58,675 bases of DNA from Candidatus Endomicrobium procryptotermitis (GCA_031279415.1 JAITIP010000042.1:1-58675), one strand, 5' to 3'. Positions 25,517 through 32,367 are shown, counted from the first letter of the stretch. The notes: generated by a model from the letters alone, not told the origin. Numbers and translations are program-made.

Positions 25517-25738
25517 ATGAAAATTCAAGAGATTAAGGAAGTTTCAAAAGATTATGAATACGGCTTTGCGGACGGCATTATTGTGTCCGCCGAGCATGCA
25601 GTTGAATTGCTGCAGGCTCATAGTAATATTAAGTATGTAGCGTTTAGCAATGATGAACGCTGCGAAAATTACGAAAGTTTATCAGAAGCGGCCGATGACG
25701 GAATAGAACTAGACAGAAGTGAAAAATACTACTTATAA
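25517..25738 (+). CDS. Small acidic phage protein, unrecognised
   Basis: A 73-residue acidic protein with an AAAGGAG ribosome site 6 bases before the ATG and a consensus promoter further upstream. It looks like a single small alpha/beta domain: KIQEIKEVSKDYEYGFADGIIVSAEHAVELLQ, then a strand and an acidic tail. No known family was recognised. The last third is duplicated as a broken copy at 26,043-26,114. The small size, own promoter and place beside the early region suggest a regulator or host-takeover protein, but this is only a guess. Confidence 0.55.
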   Translation: MKIQEIKEVSKDYEYGFADGIIVSAEHAVELLQAHSNIKYVAFSNDERCENYESLSEAADDGIELDRSEKYYL

Positions 25739-25854
25739 AAAAGGGTCGCCGTCAATTGGTGCTATTTGCCGAAGCAATGAAGCACTCTAAAAGGCGGCGA
25801 CATAAGTATATTAATACTTTTCAGTTAATTTGTCAAATAAATAAGGGGGCTAAT

Positions 25855-26007
25855 ATGAGCAAATCAAAAACAATGCAGGTTAGGGTTACTGAAAAAGAAT
25901 TTGAAATAATTGTGCGCGAATCAAAAAAAATGAAGCTTGATACTGTGTCTGCCTTTGTCCGTTACAAGCTTGGTTTATCGATCATTATTCCGGCAAAACT
26001 TAAGTAA
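25855..26007 (+). CDS. Ribbon-helix-helix-like small DNA-binding protein
   Basis: The frame is open from 25,756, but the start used is the ATG at 25,855 because AAGGGGGC lies 6 bases before it. The 50-residue product reads MQVRVTEKEFEIIVRESKKM near its start, followed by LDTVSAFVRYKLGL. A short beta-strand followed by two helices, with 'T-x-x-E-x-x-x-I' at the first helix, is the Arc/MetJ-type ribbon-helix-helix pattern also seen in mobilisation auxiliary proteins. A small repressor or relaxosome-like accessory is plausible. Too short for more detail. Confidence 0.55.
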   Translation: MSKSKTMQVRVTEKEFEIIVRESKKMKLDTVSAFVRYKLGLSIIIPAKLK

Positions 26008-26042
26008 GATACACCTATATATAATAGTGTATATTTCACTTC

Positions 26043-26114
26043 AGCAATGCTCGTTGCGAAAAATACGAAAGTTTATCACAAGCTTTTGATGACGGTGTAG
26101 AGTTGGACAAATGA
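26043..26114 (+). pseudogene. Truncated duplicate of the 3' end of the 25,517 gene
   Basis: Twenty-three codons followed by TGA read SNARCEKYESLSQAFDDGVE, closely matching the SNDERCENYESLSEAADDGIE part of the 73-residue gene upstream. No start codon or ribosome site is attached. It is a remnant of a tandem duplication of which only the end survives. Confidence 0.75.
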
Positions 26115-26120
26115 GAAGAT

Positions 26121-26399
26121 TTAGACGTTTTCCGGGTACTTTGAATATGGGAGCGGGGTTCCGTCAGGAGTTTTTAGCTTTTGAATGATCTTTCTGATCT
26201 TATGTTCGGTTAAGCTTGTTTCTTTCGCTATGCGCCGGCGACCCCAGTTGAAAGTTCTGATACAAAAAAATACAACCATTTCTTCTCGGAATACAGTTTC
26301 TCCTGAAGACCGCGCTTTTTTCTCAAAACATTTATACTGCCGGGCATAAAAACCGGATTTAAATATCCTTTGCAGATCTTTGTCTTTAATATATGACAT
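26121..26399 (-). CDS. Small HTH-like phage protein
   Basis: A 92-residue basic protein at the distal end of the early leftward operon, 44 bases after the helicase gene. The C-terminal half contains 'GRRRIAKETSLTEHKIRKIIQKLK', which reads as a winged-helix or helix-turn-helix unit in which 'IAKETSLTEHKIRKII' is the recognition pair. The N-terminal half is basic and aromatic. It could be a replication-accessory or transcription factor. No firm family. Confidence 0.5.
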   Translation of the reverse strand: MSYIKDKDLQRIFKSGFYARQYKCFEKKARSSGETVFREEMVVFFCIRTFNWGRRRIAKETSLTEHKIRKIIQKLKTPDGTPLPYSKYPENV

Positions 26400-26443
26400 A
26401 TCTCATCCTACCTTTAATAAGATTTAAACCTTCAGTCGCGCGG

Positions 26444-27973
26444 CTAGCCTGGCGGCTTACATTTTTTTACGACATCTGAGAATGATTTTAAATTTTCTAG
26501 TTTGCAGGCAAGATCGACCTTTTCAAGATTCAGTTTAACAATATGCTTTTCCCGGGCTGACTCGCTTTTAAACTTCGAAGAAGCTTCCGCGGCCTTAATT
26601 TTATCATGTATAATTTTCATCTGCGCTTCAATTTTCTTGGCCTCTTCAGCAAAATCTAAAGAAACATCCTGCAGATACTTTTCAATGATCATTTGCTCTA
26701 TACTTTTATTGTCTTGTTTAGTAGCTGTCTCATCACCGCTCATGAATGCCCGGAATTTTTCCAAATCAAACTTTACCCTGGACAACCCCAAAGCCGTATT
26801 TGTGCGCGGTTCAATTTTTTCAGCGATACCATTTGATATAAAAAATTCCAAATCATTCAAAATAAATTTTCTCAATCTGGAATTTTCGTCTTTTTTGCCG
26901 CAGACATGCTTTATAATCTGACGCACACCCTTTGTCTCACTTATTTGGTCATCGGCATTGCCCACTACAAAATCGTATATTTTCATCATGTTATCGCTTA
27001 TATAATTAGGCGTCCTTTGGTTCAAAACTTTTATATCTATAAACTTAACATGTGGATCTGGGCAATAGTTTATCGCGTTTATCCATGCTTGCTTTATCTT
27101 TTCAGGAGTAGGTACATTTCCGGTTTTGATATCGATTTCCTCTTCTTTAATAGGAATAATGCTTATACGGCGGTTTAGAAGCCTCTGATTGCTTGCTCCG
27201 AGAATGGAGAGATTTGTTTTGATAGTGTACATATCCTGAAACATCTGCCTGAAACTCATTTTGCTTCTGTCAATCAGTGTATTGAACTTTGAAGTATTGA
27301 AATCGTTTCCGTAACCAAAAAAATTAGCGTCTTCAATTATGGCCACGTTAATTTCTTTGATCACCAACGGCGAAAATTGGCTGGAAATATCGTCAGTTGA
27401 AATATAATCTCGGCTTACGCCCAACTCTTCGCAAGCCGCGGCAAACGCATGCAGAATTTCGCTCTTGCCGGTCCCGCCGATCGCGGAATAGAAAAACAGT
27501 GCGCTCGAATCGATTTTAAGCTTTCTATCCGCGCTTAACCCGTGCCGGAGCCATTGCAACCAAGACGTAAGTTTAATAACGCTATCTTCATAAGTTTGCT
27601 CTTCGGCATGGTATAAAATCGTTTTAACAGCTTTTACATACTTTATTACGTTTTGTGTAGTATTAAAATTATATTCTTTGAATTTAGCTTGAATAAGCTT
27701 GTCGTTCTCTTCTTTCAGATCTTCCTTCGCGCGGTCGTATGCCTCGCAATAAAGCGTGTACGCTTCTTTTGTATAAAACGCCCGCAGCTTTTTACTCTCA
27801 CAACTCCCGAAATTTTTTATAAAATCCTCATTCTGTATAAGCGCCTCGACATAATCATACCGGCGCTGACACATTTCAATGCCGTTGTCGGCCTGCCAGC
27901 GCGCAAATATGCCGGGGTACAATTTTTCCCATGTAATAGTATTAATATTTTTTAATTGTTCGGAAGTTAACAT
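26444..27973 (-). CDS. SF3-type replicative helicase of the prophage
   Basis: A 509-residue protein. The ATPase core lies at residues about 155-275: a Walker A loop GGTGKS (166-171), a Walker B strand INVAIIEDAN (208-217), and a sensor region LSILGASN (255-262) followed by NRRISIIP, which resembles the arginine finger. These spacings fit superfamily 3 helicases of phages and plasmids. The N-terminal 150 residues are helical and lack a primase signature, and the C-terminus ends in a charged coiled coil (about 425-500). It unwinds phage DNA. A separate DnaG-like primase lies two genes upstream, so primase and helicase are encoded as separate proteins. Confidence 0.75.
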   Translation of the reverse strand: MLTSEQLKNINTITWEKLYPGIFARWQADNGIEMCQRRYDYVEALIQNEDFIKNFGSCESKKLRAFYTKEAYTLYCEAYDRAKEDLKEENDKLIQAKFKEYNFNTTQNVIKYVKAVKTILYHAEEQTYEDSVIKLTSWLQWLRHGLSADRKLKIDSSALFFYSAIGGTGKSEILHAFAAACEELGVSRDYISTDDISSQFSPLVIKEINVAIIEDANFFGYGNDFNTSKFNTLIDRSKMSFRQMFQDMYTIKTNLSILGASNQRLLNRRISIIPIKEEEIDIKTGNVPTPEKIKQAWINAINYCPDPHVKFIDIKVLNQRTPNYISDNMMKIYDFVVGNADDQISETKGVRQIIKHVCGKKDENSRLRKFILNDLEFFISNGIAEKIEPRTNTALGLSRVKFDLEKFRAFMSGDETATKQDNKSIEQMIIEKYLQDVSLDFAEEAKKIEAQMKIIHDKIKAAEASSKFKSESAREKHIVKLNLEKVDLACKLENLKSFSDVVKKCKPPG

Positions 27974-27975
27974 TG

Positions 27976-28314
27976 CTATATCCTGAATTTTGGAGTAACC
28001 AGCTCGCCGTTATACTCTTCGACAATATACGACATAACTTTTTTATAAAAACAAAACTCAAATTTTCCGGTTAAAATCGTATCTGCAACAATTCCGTAAG
28101 TTTCGCGGCCGATCGGCGCCAGATAACTCACATTTCTATATTTAAGCTGTCTCTTACGGTCAATAAAGCAGTAAAAGTATTCAAATTTTTTCTTTTTTAT
28201 AAGAAAAATGCCGTGCTCATTAAACCAGACAACTTTATATTTTCCATCTTCATCAGCAAATGAAAATCTGTCCCCAACATTTAGACTGCAAACAATTTTA
28301 TTTCTTTTTTTCAT
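27976..28314 (-). CDS. Small basic phage protein between primase and helicase, unrecognised
   Basis: The frame is open to 28,374. The start used is the ATG at 28,312-28,314, with AGGAAG upstream, which overlaps the primase 3' end by 17 bases. The 112-residue product is rich in Lys, Phe and Tyr (HGIFLIKKKKFEYFYCFIDRKRQLKYRN) and appears to be a compact beta-rich unit. There are no zinc ligands. Because it sits between primase and helicase and is translationally coupled, a replication-accessory role is likely, but no family could be named. Confidence 0.5.
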   Translation of the reverse strand: MKKRNKIVCSLNVGDRFSFADEDGKYKVVWFNEHGIFLIKKKKFEYFYCFIDRKRQLKYRNVSYLAPIGRETYGIVADTILTGKFEFCFYKKVMSYIVEEYNGELVTPKFRI

Positions 28315-29620
28315 AATATTTCTTCCTGTGCTGCAAATATTTTTGTCTTTTAAATTCTCGCCAGACAACATCACTGTTTACTATAAACCTAGTTGATATT
28401 TTTTTTATGTATTCATTTTGGATAATTTCATTTGGGGACTTCATTACGAAGCTAAAATATTCTGCAATCAATTTAGCCTTTTTCTCCGGGGATAAATTAA
28501 CTGATTCTTCATCAATACTTTCTATTATCCAGTTTATTGAACTTTTAGACTCGGCAAGCAAAGTGCTAAAAGCTTCTTTTCCGTAAGAACATAAAAACTC
28601 ATCAGCATCAACACCGGCAGGCAAAGCCGGCACATTACTTTCAATAGCTTCTTCAGCTAAAATTTCTAAAGCCCGTCTTGTAGCTTTCCTGCCGGCATCA
28701 TCTGCATCATAAAGCAACTTAACGCTGTCAGCATGCCTTGCTATCAACTTTGCCTGTTCATTGGTTAAAGATGTCCCAAGTGAAGCCACAGCCCCTACAA
28801 CGCCGCATTGCTGCGGTATAACAACGTCCATGTAACCTTCGAGCAATATTGCCTTTCTTTCTTTTCTAAGCTCAGGAAGCGTCTGAAACAGCCCGTAAAG
28901 ATGATAAGATTTTGAATACACTGCTGTTTCCGGAGTGTTCAGATACTTAGGTTTCCGCTCATCCGTAAGGACCCGACCGCCAAACGCTATAACCTGTCCT
29001 CTTACATCAAATATAGGGAACACAATGCGTTCTGACATATACTCAAACAAACTTCCGCCAGTTGCCGGCGCTATCAAGCCGGCTTTTATTAAATCTTCAG
29101 CGCTAAAGCCTTGTTTCGCAGCAACGCTTAAAAGGGATCCTTTTGGCGCGTACCCCAAAAAGAACTTTTCTATACTCAAATCATTAACTCCGCGCTTAGA
29201 AAGGTACTGCCGCGCATGCGCCGCGTCAGGATTGCACAATAGATTCTTATGATAAAATGCCGCGGCTCTTTCTAGCAAGCTGTATATCTTTTGTTTTTCA
29301 GACGGTTTTATGGCATTGTGGTTATCTTTCTGAATTTCAATATTTGCATTCCGGGCAAGCTTTTTTACCGCTTCAATCCAAGATATATTTTCAGACAACA
29401 TTACGAACTTAAAAACATCTCCGGAAACATGGCAACTGAAGCAACTAAATATCTCTTTTTCTGGACTCACAACAAAAGAAGGCGTCTTATCATTATGAAA
29501 CGGGCAGCACGCCTTCCAGTTCCGACCAGCTCTCTTCAAATCCGGAACATATCCGCTCACAACGGAAACTATATCGTTTGAAATTTTAATACGTTCAATC
29601 ACGTCTGACGGTATTGTCAT
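28298..29620 (-). CDS. Phage-encoded DnaG-type primase lacking the helicase-binding domain
   Basis: A 440-residue protein starting at the ATG 29,618-29,620, with AAAGGGA upstream. A TTG directly before it is possible but does not align with the host start. Domain order: CHC2 zinc-binding domain with Cys39, His42, Cys60 and Cys63; the catalytic core; a TOPRIM domain with 'LLEGYMDVV' and 'LLYDADDAGRKA'; then a short tail. It aligns end to end without large gaps with residues 1 to about 440 of the host DnaG at 46,523-48,280, including [10 protein letters not shown] and [15 protein letters not shown] in both. It ends where the host protein begins its C-terminal helicase-binding domain. It makes RNA primers, presumably for phage replication with the neighbouring SF3 helicase. 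It is probably a captured and diverged host gene. Confidence 0.9.
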   Translation of the reverse strand: MTIPSDVIERIKISNDIVSVVSGYVPDLKRAGRNWKACCPFHNDKTPSFVVSPEKEIFSCFSCHVSGDVFKFVMLSENISWIEAVKKLARNANIEIQKDNHNAIKPSEKQKIYSLLERAAAFYHKNLLCNPDAAHARQYLSKRGVNDLSIEKFFLGYAPKGSLLSVAAKQGFSAEDLIKAGLIAPATGGSLFEYMSERIVFPIFDVRGQVIAFGGRVLTDERKPKYLNTPETAVYSKSYHLYGLFQTLPELRKERKAILLEGYMDVVIPQQCGVVGAVASLGTSLTNEQAKLIARHADSVKLLYDADDAGRKATRRALEILAEEAIESNVPALPAGVDADEFLCSYGKEAFSTLLAESKSSINWIIESIDEESVNLSPEKKAKLIAEYFSFVMKSPNEIIQNEYIKKISTRFIVNSDVVWREFKRQKYLQHRKKYYEKKK

Positions 29621-29720
29621 CAAGTATCCCTTTTTTTAATAAATATTTAAGGTTTAAAAAATACCAAACCATCGCCAAGAAACACCTATTCGCGGCACCC
29701 TGTATCAATACCTACGTTTT

Positions 29721-29898
29721 TCATTCCTTTATATGCAGGTGCTTGTACAGTTTTTTCCAAAGCATCCGTTCTGTGTTGCCCCATTTTCTTATCGAAGCAT
29801 TTTTTATTTGTGCACTTTCCTTACCGTTGTCAAACAGTAACTGCTGATTGTCTGTGTTGTACTGGCACTTGTTGCAGGGCTGCAGCCCTACGTATTCT
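29721..29898 (-). pseudogene. Open frame without a start codon, possible gene fragment
   Basis: Between the 50-residue gene and the primase, one minus-strand frame stays open for 59 codons and reads like protein: QPCNKCQYNTDNQQLLFDNG, then RKWGNTERMLWKKLYKHLHI. It has an early CxxC pair and basic residues. No ATG, GTG or TTG lies near its beginning. Either it is a truncated gene, it is reached by frameshifting, or the resemblance is chance. Confidence 0.25.
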
Positions 29899-30051
29899 TT
29901 AGCTTATTTTTTCGGATAACTCTTTAACAGACACGCCGTCATCTATTATTTCTTCCAACATATCAACACAATCTTCCTTGTTTAACCTTGAGCTGTAGCC
30001 GTCAACGTCAAATGTTTTATTGTTAATGATTATTTTAATATTTTGTATCAT
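29899..30051 (-). CDS. Fifty-residue early protein, unrecognised
   Basis: The frame begins with an ATG that lies inside the 3' end of the Cys-rich gene, and it ends in TAA at 29,899. The product reads MIQNIKIIINNKTFDVDGYS, followed by a helical acidic part (KEDCVDMLEEIIDDGVSVKELSEKI). Two small strands plus a helix is sensible for a tiny folded protein. No separate ribosome site was seen, so translation is probably coupled. Function unknown. Confidence 0.45.
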   Translation of the reverse strand: MIQNIKIIINNKTFDVDGYSSRLNKEDCVDMLEEIIDDGVSVKELSEKIS

Positions 30052-30214
30052 CGACTGTTTGTTTTTTCACCGCACAAACTTTAGTACAATTCCCGCAATC
30101 AGCATACTCCGCGTCGCACTCCTTGTAATTTCGCTCCGCCAACTTACGCCGCACCTCGCATTGTGGCGTATTCGGACTAGCCAAACACATATTACAATCG
30201 TACGGACATTGCAT
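30035..30214 (-). CDS. Eight-cysteine mini-protein (possible zinc or iron-sulphur binder)
   Basis: A 59-residue protein with an AGGAG ribosome site. The cysteines are at positions 3, 7, 10, 19, 33, 40, 43 and 47. They make two groups: CPYDCNMC near the start and CGNCTKVC near the end, with C19 and C33 between. Spacings CxxxCxxC and CxxCxxxC are common to Fe-S proteins and also to zinc fingers. It lies directly downstream of the two hexapeptide-repeat genes, and its 3' end overlaps the next start by 17 bases. Role unknown. A metal-binding early protein is the best description. Confidence 0.6.
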   Translation of the reverse strand: MQCPYDCNMCLASPNTPQCEVRRKLAERNYKECDAEYADCGNCTKVCAVKKQTVDDTKY

Positions 30215-30244
30215 GATAGGTTACTCCTAAAACTGATTTTTCAT

Positions 30245-30715
30245 TTAAATGCTCGCCATCTTTTTTATAAACTCCATAGCGCCTTCGTATTGCATCTTAA
30301 ACTCCAAATTACGAACATCACTGTGCATTTCATCAACGGCAGCTTCAAAGGCGTTTATATCCCCAAAGAAGCAGCCGCAGCGTACCCATATTTCTTTTTT
30401 ATCGTCTATAAAAAAATATGTTGTGTCATTACGAGACCCTATCCCTCCTACCGTGTATAGCTTACAGTTTTTTATTCTTTCCGCCTCAAACGTACACCCC
30501 AAGCCAAACGTGCACACATCGCCAAACGTGCACACATCAACAAACGTGCACCTCCAGCCAAACGAGCACCCCCTGCCAAACGAGCACCCATCGTCAAACG
30601 AACACCTTTCAAATTTATCGATTAAGCTATAATCGCCCGTCGGGCATTGTCTAATGCCGTTCTCATTTATAATTAAAGCGTCGAATTCTTCAAATGTATA
30701 TTTATGTAATTCCAT
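30245..30715 (-). CDS. Cys/Phe hexapeptide-repeat protein, copy 1 (7 repeats)
   Basis: A 156-residue protein. The N-terminal 37 residues begin MELHKYTFEEFDAL. Then come seven perfect-length hexapeptides of the form C-[ST]-F-x-x-x (residues 38-79), then a conserved C-terminal part with GSRNDTTYFF and VRCGCFFGDINAFEAAVDE. Re-phased, the repeat reads F-G-x-x-C-[ST], which agrees with the left-handed beta-helix hexapeptide rule ([LIV]-[GAED]-x-x-[STAV]-x) with Phe and Cys in the inward positions. So the middle is probably a short triangular helix with a stack of cysteines. Its ATG lies within the 3' end of copy 2, and the ends of the two proteins are almost identical. The function is not known to me. 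Confidence 0.75.
   Translation of the reverse strand: MELHKYTFEEFDALIINENGIRQCPTGDYSLIDKFERCSFDDGCSFGRGCSFGWRCTFVDVCTFGDVCTFGLGCTFEAERIKNCKLYTVGGIGSRNDTTYFFIDDKKEIWVRCGCFFGDINAFEAAVDEMHSDVRNLEFKMQYEGAMEFIKKMASI
30479..30604 (-). repeat. Seven 18-bp coding repeats
   Basis: Seven tandem 18-bp units, on the plus strand beginning CAAACG followed by variable bases, encode the Cys/Phe hexapeptides of copy 1. The first half of each unit is conserved and the second half varies. Confidence 0.85.
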
Positions 30716-31304
30716 TTTCTATTCCTTTACTTTCCGCAAGCTTCTTAATAAATTCTATTGCTCCTGCGTACTGGATTTTATATTCCAAATTACGAACATC
30801 ACTGTACATTTCATCAACGGCAGCTTCAAAGGCGTTTATATCCCCAAAGAAGCAGCCACAGCGTACCCATATTTCTTTTTTATCGTCTATAAAAAAATAT
30901 GTTGTGTCATTACGAGACCCTATCTCTCCTACCGTGTATAGCTTACAGTTTTTTATTCTTCCCGCTTCAAACGAACACCCCTTGCCAAACGAACACCCCC
31001 CGTCAAACGTACACCACTCGCCAAACGTGCACCTTTCAACAAACGAACACTCCCAGCCAAACGTGCACCCATCGATAAACGAGCACCCCTCGCCAAACGA
31101 ACACCACTCGTTAAACAAGCACCTTTTACCAAACAAGCACCTTTCACCAAACAAGCACCTTTCACCAAACGAACACCCCCAGCCAAACGTGCACCTTTCA
31201 AATTTATCGATTAAGCTATAATCGCCTGTCGGGCATTGTCTAATGCCGTTTTCATTTATAAGCAATGCGTCAAATTCTTCAAATGTATATTTATGTAATT
31301 CCAT
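30702..31304 (-). CDS. Cys/Phe hexapeptide-repeat protein, copy 2 (13 repeats)
   Basis: The frame is open to 31,460. The chosen start is the ATG at 31,302-31,304, with AAAGGAAG upstream, because it gives the same N-terminus as copy 1. The 200-residue protein has 13 hexapeptides (residues 38-115), of forms CSFGER, CLFGKR, CTFGWE and so on. The C-terminal domain is the same as in copy 1. The extra six repeats equal 36 residues, which is two full turns of a left-handed beta-helix (18 residues per turn). Variable positions 4-6 of each unit face outward and are enriched in Glu, Arg, Trp and Lys. It is in the early operon between the Nmad1-like gene and copy 1. Related repeat proteins occur in gut phages to my recollection, but with no role that I can name. 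Confidence 0.75.
   Translation of the reverse strand: MELHKYTFEEFDALLINENGIRQCPTGDYSLIDKFERCTFGWGCSFGERCLFGERCLFGKRCLFNEWCSFGEGCSFIDGCTFGWECSFVERCTFGEWCTFDGGCSFGKGCSFEAGRIKNCKLYTVGEIGSRNDTTYFFIDDKKEIWVRCGCFFGDINAFEAAVDEMYSDVRNLEYKIQYAGAIEFIKKLAESKGIENGIT
30960..31193 (-). repeat. Thirteen 18-bp coding repeats
   Basis: Thirteen tandem 18-bp units encode the hexapeptides of copy 2. Three neighbouring units near 31,115-31,165 (ACCAAACAAGCACCTTT) are almost identical, which points to recent unit duplication. Confidence 0.85.
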
Positions 31305-31320
31305 TTTTTCTTCCTTTACT

Positions 31321-31782
31321 TTATTTCTTCTTTTTCTTAAAGGATCCGTTAAACCTGCCGCCAGGTCCTCTTTTATATCGCGCTTTATCGTACGGTGTCG
31401 GAGTATCATCAATAACATGTCCGGCGGAATGAAAATTAATATCTTTTGCCGGCTCATCATGTATCACAAGTGAATTATTCGACATCAACCCGTCCATTAA
31501 AAAAAGATAAGCGATATTATCGGTTATCTTTTCTTCAAGCATGCTCTTCTTAACAGGAATGCCGTCATTGATGTCATCGATTATGTCGTTTATGCTTACA
31601 ACGTGTTTAATCCACATTCCGCGTAAAGCTGCTACAGGTTGTCCGCCAAGAAGTCCAGCAGCTCTGTAAAAATTATGCATACGGTTTTGGCGCTTAGCGT
31701 ACTCTTTTGCCTTAGCAAATAACATCTTTTTTACTTTTTCGATTCTTTCATCTACAATTTTTAAAAACTCTGCAGAAGTCAT
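31321..31782 (-). CDS. Nmad1/DUF1599-like phage protein
   Basis: The start used is the ATG at 31,780-31,782, with AAGGAG seven bases upstream, although the frame stays open to 31,965. The 153-residue product opens 'TSAEFLKIVDERIEKVKKML', then 'AKAKEYAKRQNRMHNFYRAAGL' and 'EEKITDNIAYLFLMDGLM'. An N-terminal helix, a 'xxYxxxxNxFxNFxxxA' turn and a C-terminal 'ExxxDxxxYxxL' helix is the layout of the phage family called nucleotide-modification-associated domain 1, related to all-alpha NTP pyrophosphatases. The last 40 residues are basic, with KKKKK at the end. The enzymatic role is unproven. Confidence 0.5.
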   Translation of the reverse strand: MTSAEFLKIVDERIEKVKKMLFAKAKEYAKRQNRMHNFYRAAGLLGGQPVAALRGMWIKHVVSINDIIDDINDGIPVKKSMLEEKITDNIAYLFLMDGLMSNNSLVIHDEPAKDINFHSAGHVIDDTPTPYDKARYKRGPGGRFNGSFKKKKK

Positions 31783-31965
31783 CTTATTTCTCCTTTTATT
31801 TTCCGGGAGCGTTGCGGATTGACGCACCACAAACAAGCGTCTTAAACTATTATCATTTGTACAGCCGCTACCCAAAAGAATGTGAATTTCAGAAGCCGTA
31901 ATTTTTCCAAGCCTTACCTTTTCCCATGTCTCACTGCGCTGTTCGCACATATGTATCCGCAACAT
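31783..31965 (-). pseudogene. Truncated YqaJ-type exonuclease N-terminus
   Basis: A reading frame with a very good ribosome site (AAAGGAGG) begins MLRIHMCEQRSETWEKVRLG, then KITASEIHILLGSG. This matches the start of YqaJ/lambda-exonuclease proteins ('QRSxeWxxlRxGkiTAS'). The remainder of that roughly 200-residue enzyme, including its catalytic residues, is absent. The frame runs directly into the Nmad1-like gene. A deletion probably removed the rest and left an in-frame fusion. Confidence 0.65.
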
Positions 31966-31976
31966 ATGCCCCTCCT

Positions 31977-32153
31977 TTACCTCACCACTCGATTACTGTT
32001 GCCGTAAACCGCTCTGTAACTCGTACCAGCCTCTATCTCTTTATCCACAAGCAGTGCATCACACTTCTTCTCAATTCTTACGATTATCACTATGTTTACT
32101 ACCATCAATACCACCGCCAACATGTATATCACAAACCTATATATACCTTTCAT
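31977..32153 (-). CDS. Small single-span membrane protein
   Basis: The frame is open to 32,216, but the ATG at 32,151-32,153 has GGGGGAGGA five bases before it. The 58-residue product has one strong membrane helix (about residues 6-25, YMLAVVLMVVNIVIIV) and a short polar tail. Such proteins in early phage operons often modify the host membrane or block superinfection, but nothing specific can be said here. Confidence 0.55.
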   Translation of the reverse strand: MKGIYRFVIYMLAVVLMVVNIVIIVRIEKKCDALLVDKEIEAGTSYRAVYGNSNRVVR

Positions 32154-32166
32154 TTCTTCCTCCCCC

Positions 32167-32367
32167 TTATTTATTATTTGCATATTGTTTTTCGCAAATT
32201 TCCCGCAATGAAACATTTTTATTCTTCTTTAATTTAACTGTTTTACTATCATTATAACTTTCTCCATTCCGACCACTGAAGCATTCTTCATTACAGTGCT
32301 CGTTTTCTAATGTGCACCCAGAAATCATTGCATAACAACAATTTGGTTCGCTTGTCCGTCCTTTCAT
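32167..32367 (-). CDS. Small Cys-rich early protein
   Basis: A 66-residue protein with GAGAGG 5 bases before the ATG. Cysteines lie at about 10, 11, 18, 25, 29 and 58, with CCYAMISGCTLENEHCNEEC in the first half. The second half is basic and helical. The spacing does not match a standard zinc finger. It lies between two single-span membrane proteins. Unrecognised. Confidence 0.5.
   Translation of the reverse strand: MKGRTSEPNCCYAMISGCTLENEHCNEECFSGRNGESYNDSKTVKLKKNKNVSLREICEKQYANNK

Noticed and set aside
30479..31193. Arrays of short 18-bp repeats that could be taken for a CRISPR or tandem regulatory repeat
   Set aside because: The units are contiguous without spacers and keep one reading frame that encodes hexapeptides in two paralogous proteins. 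Other-frame repeats over the same DNA (for example 30,953-31,201) are shadows.
31305..31460. Extended start for hexapeptide protein copy 2
   Set aside because: The extension overlaps the neighbouring Nmad1-like gene and has no ribosome site. The ATG at 31,304 matches the start of copy 1.
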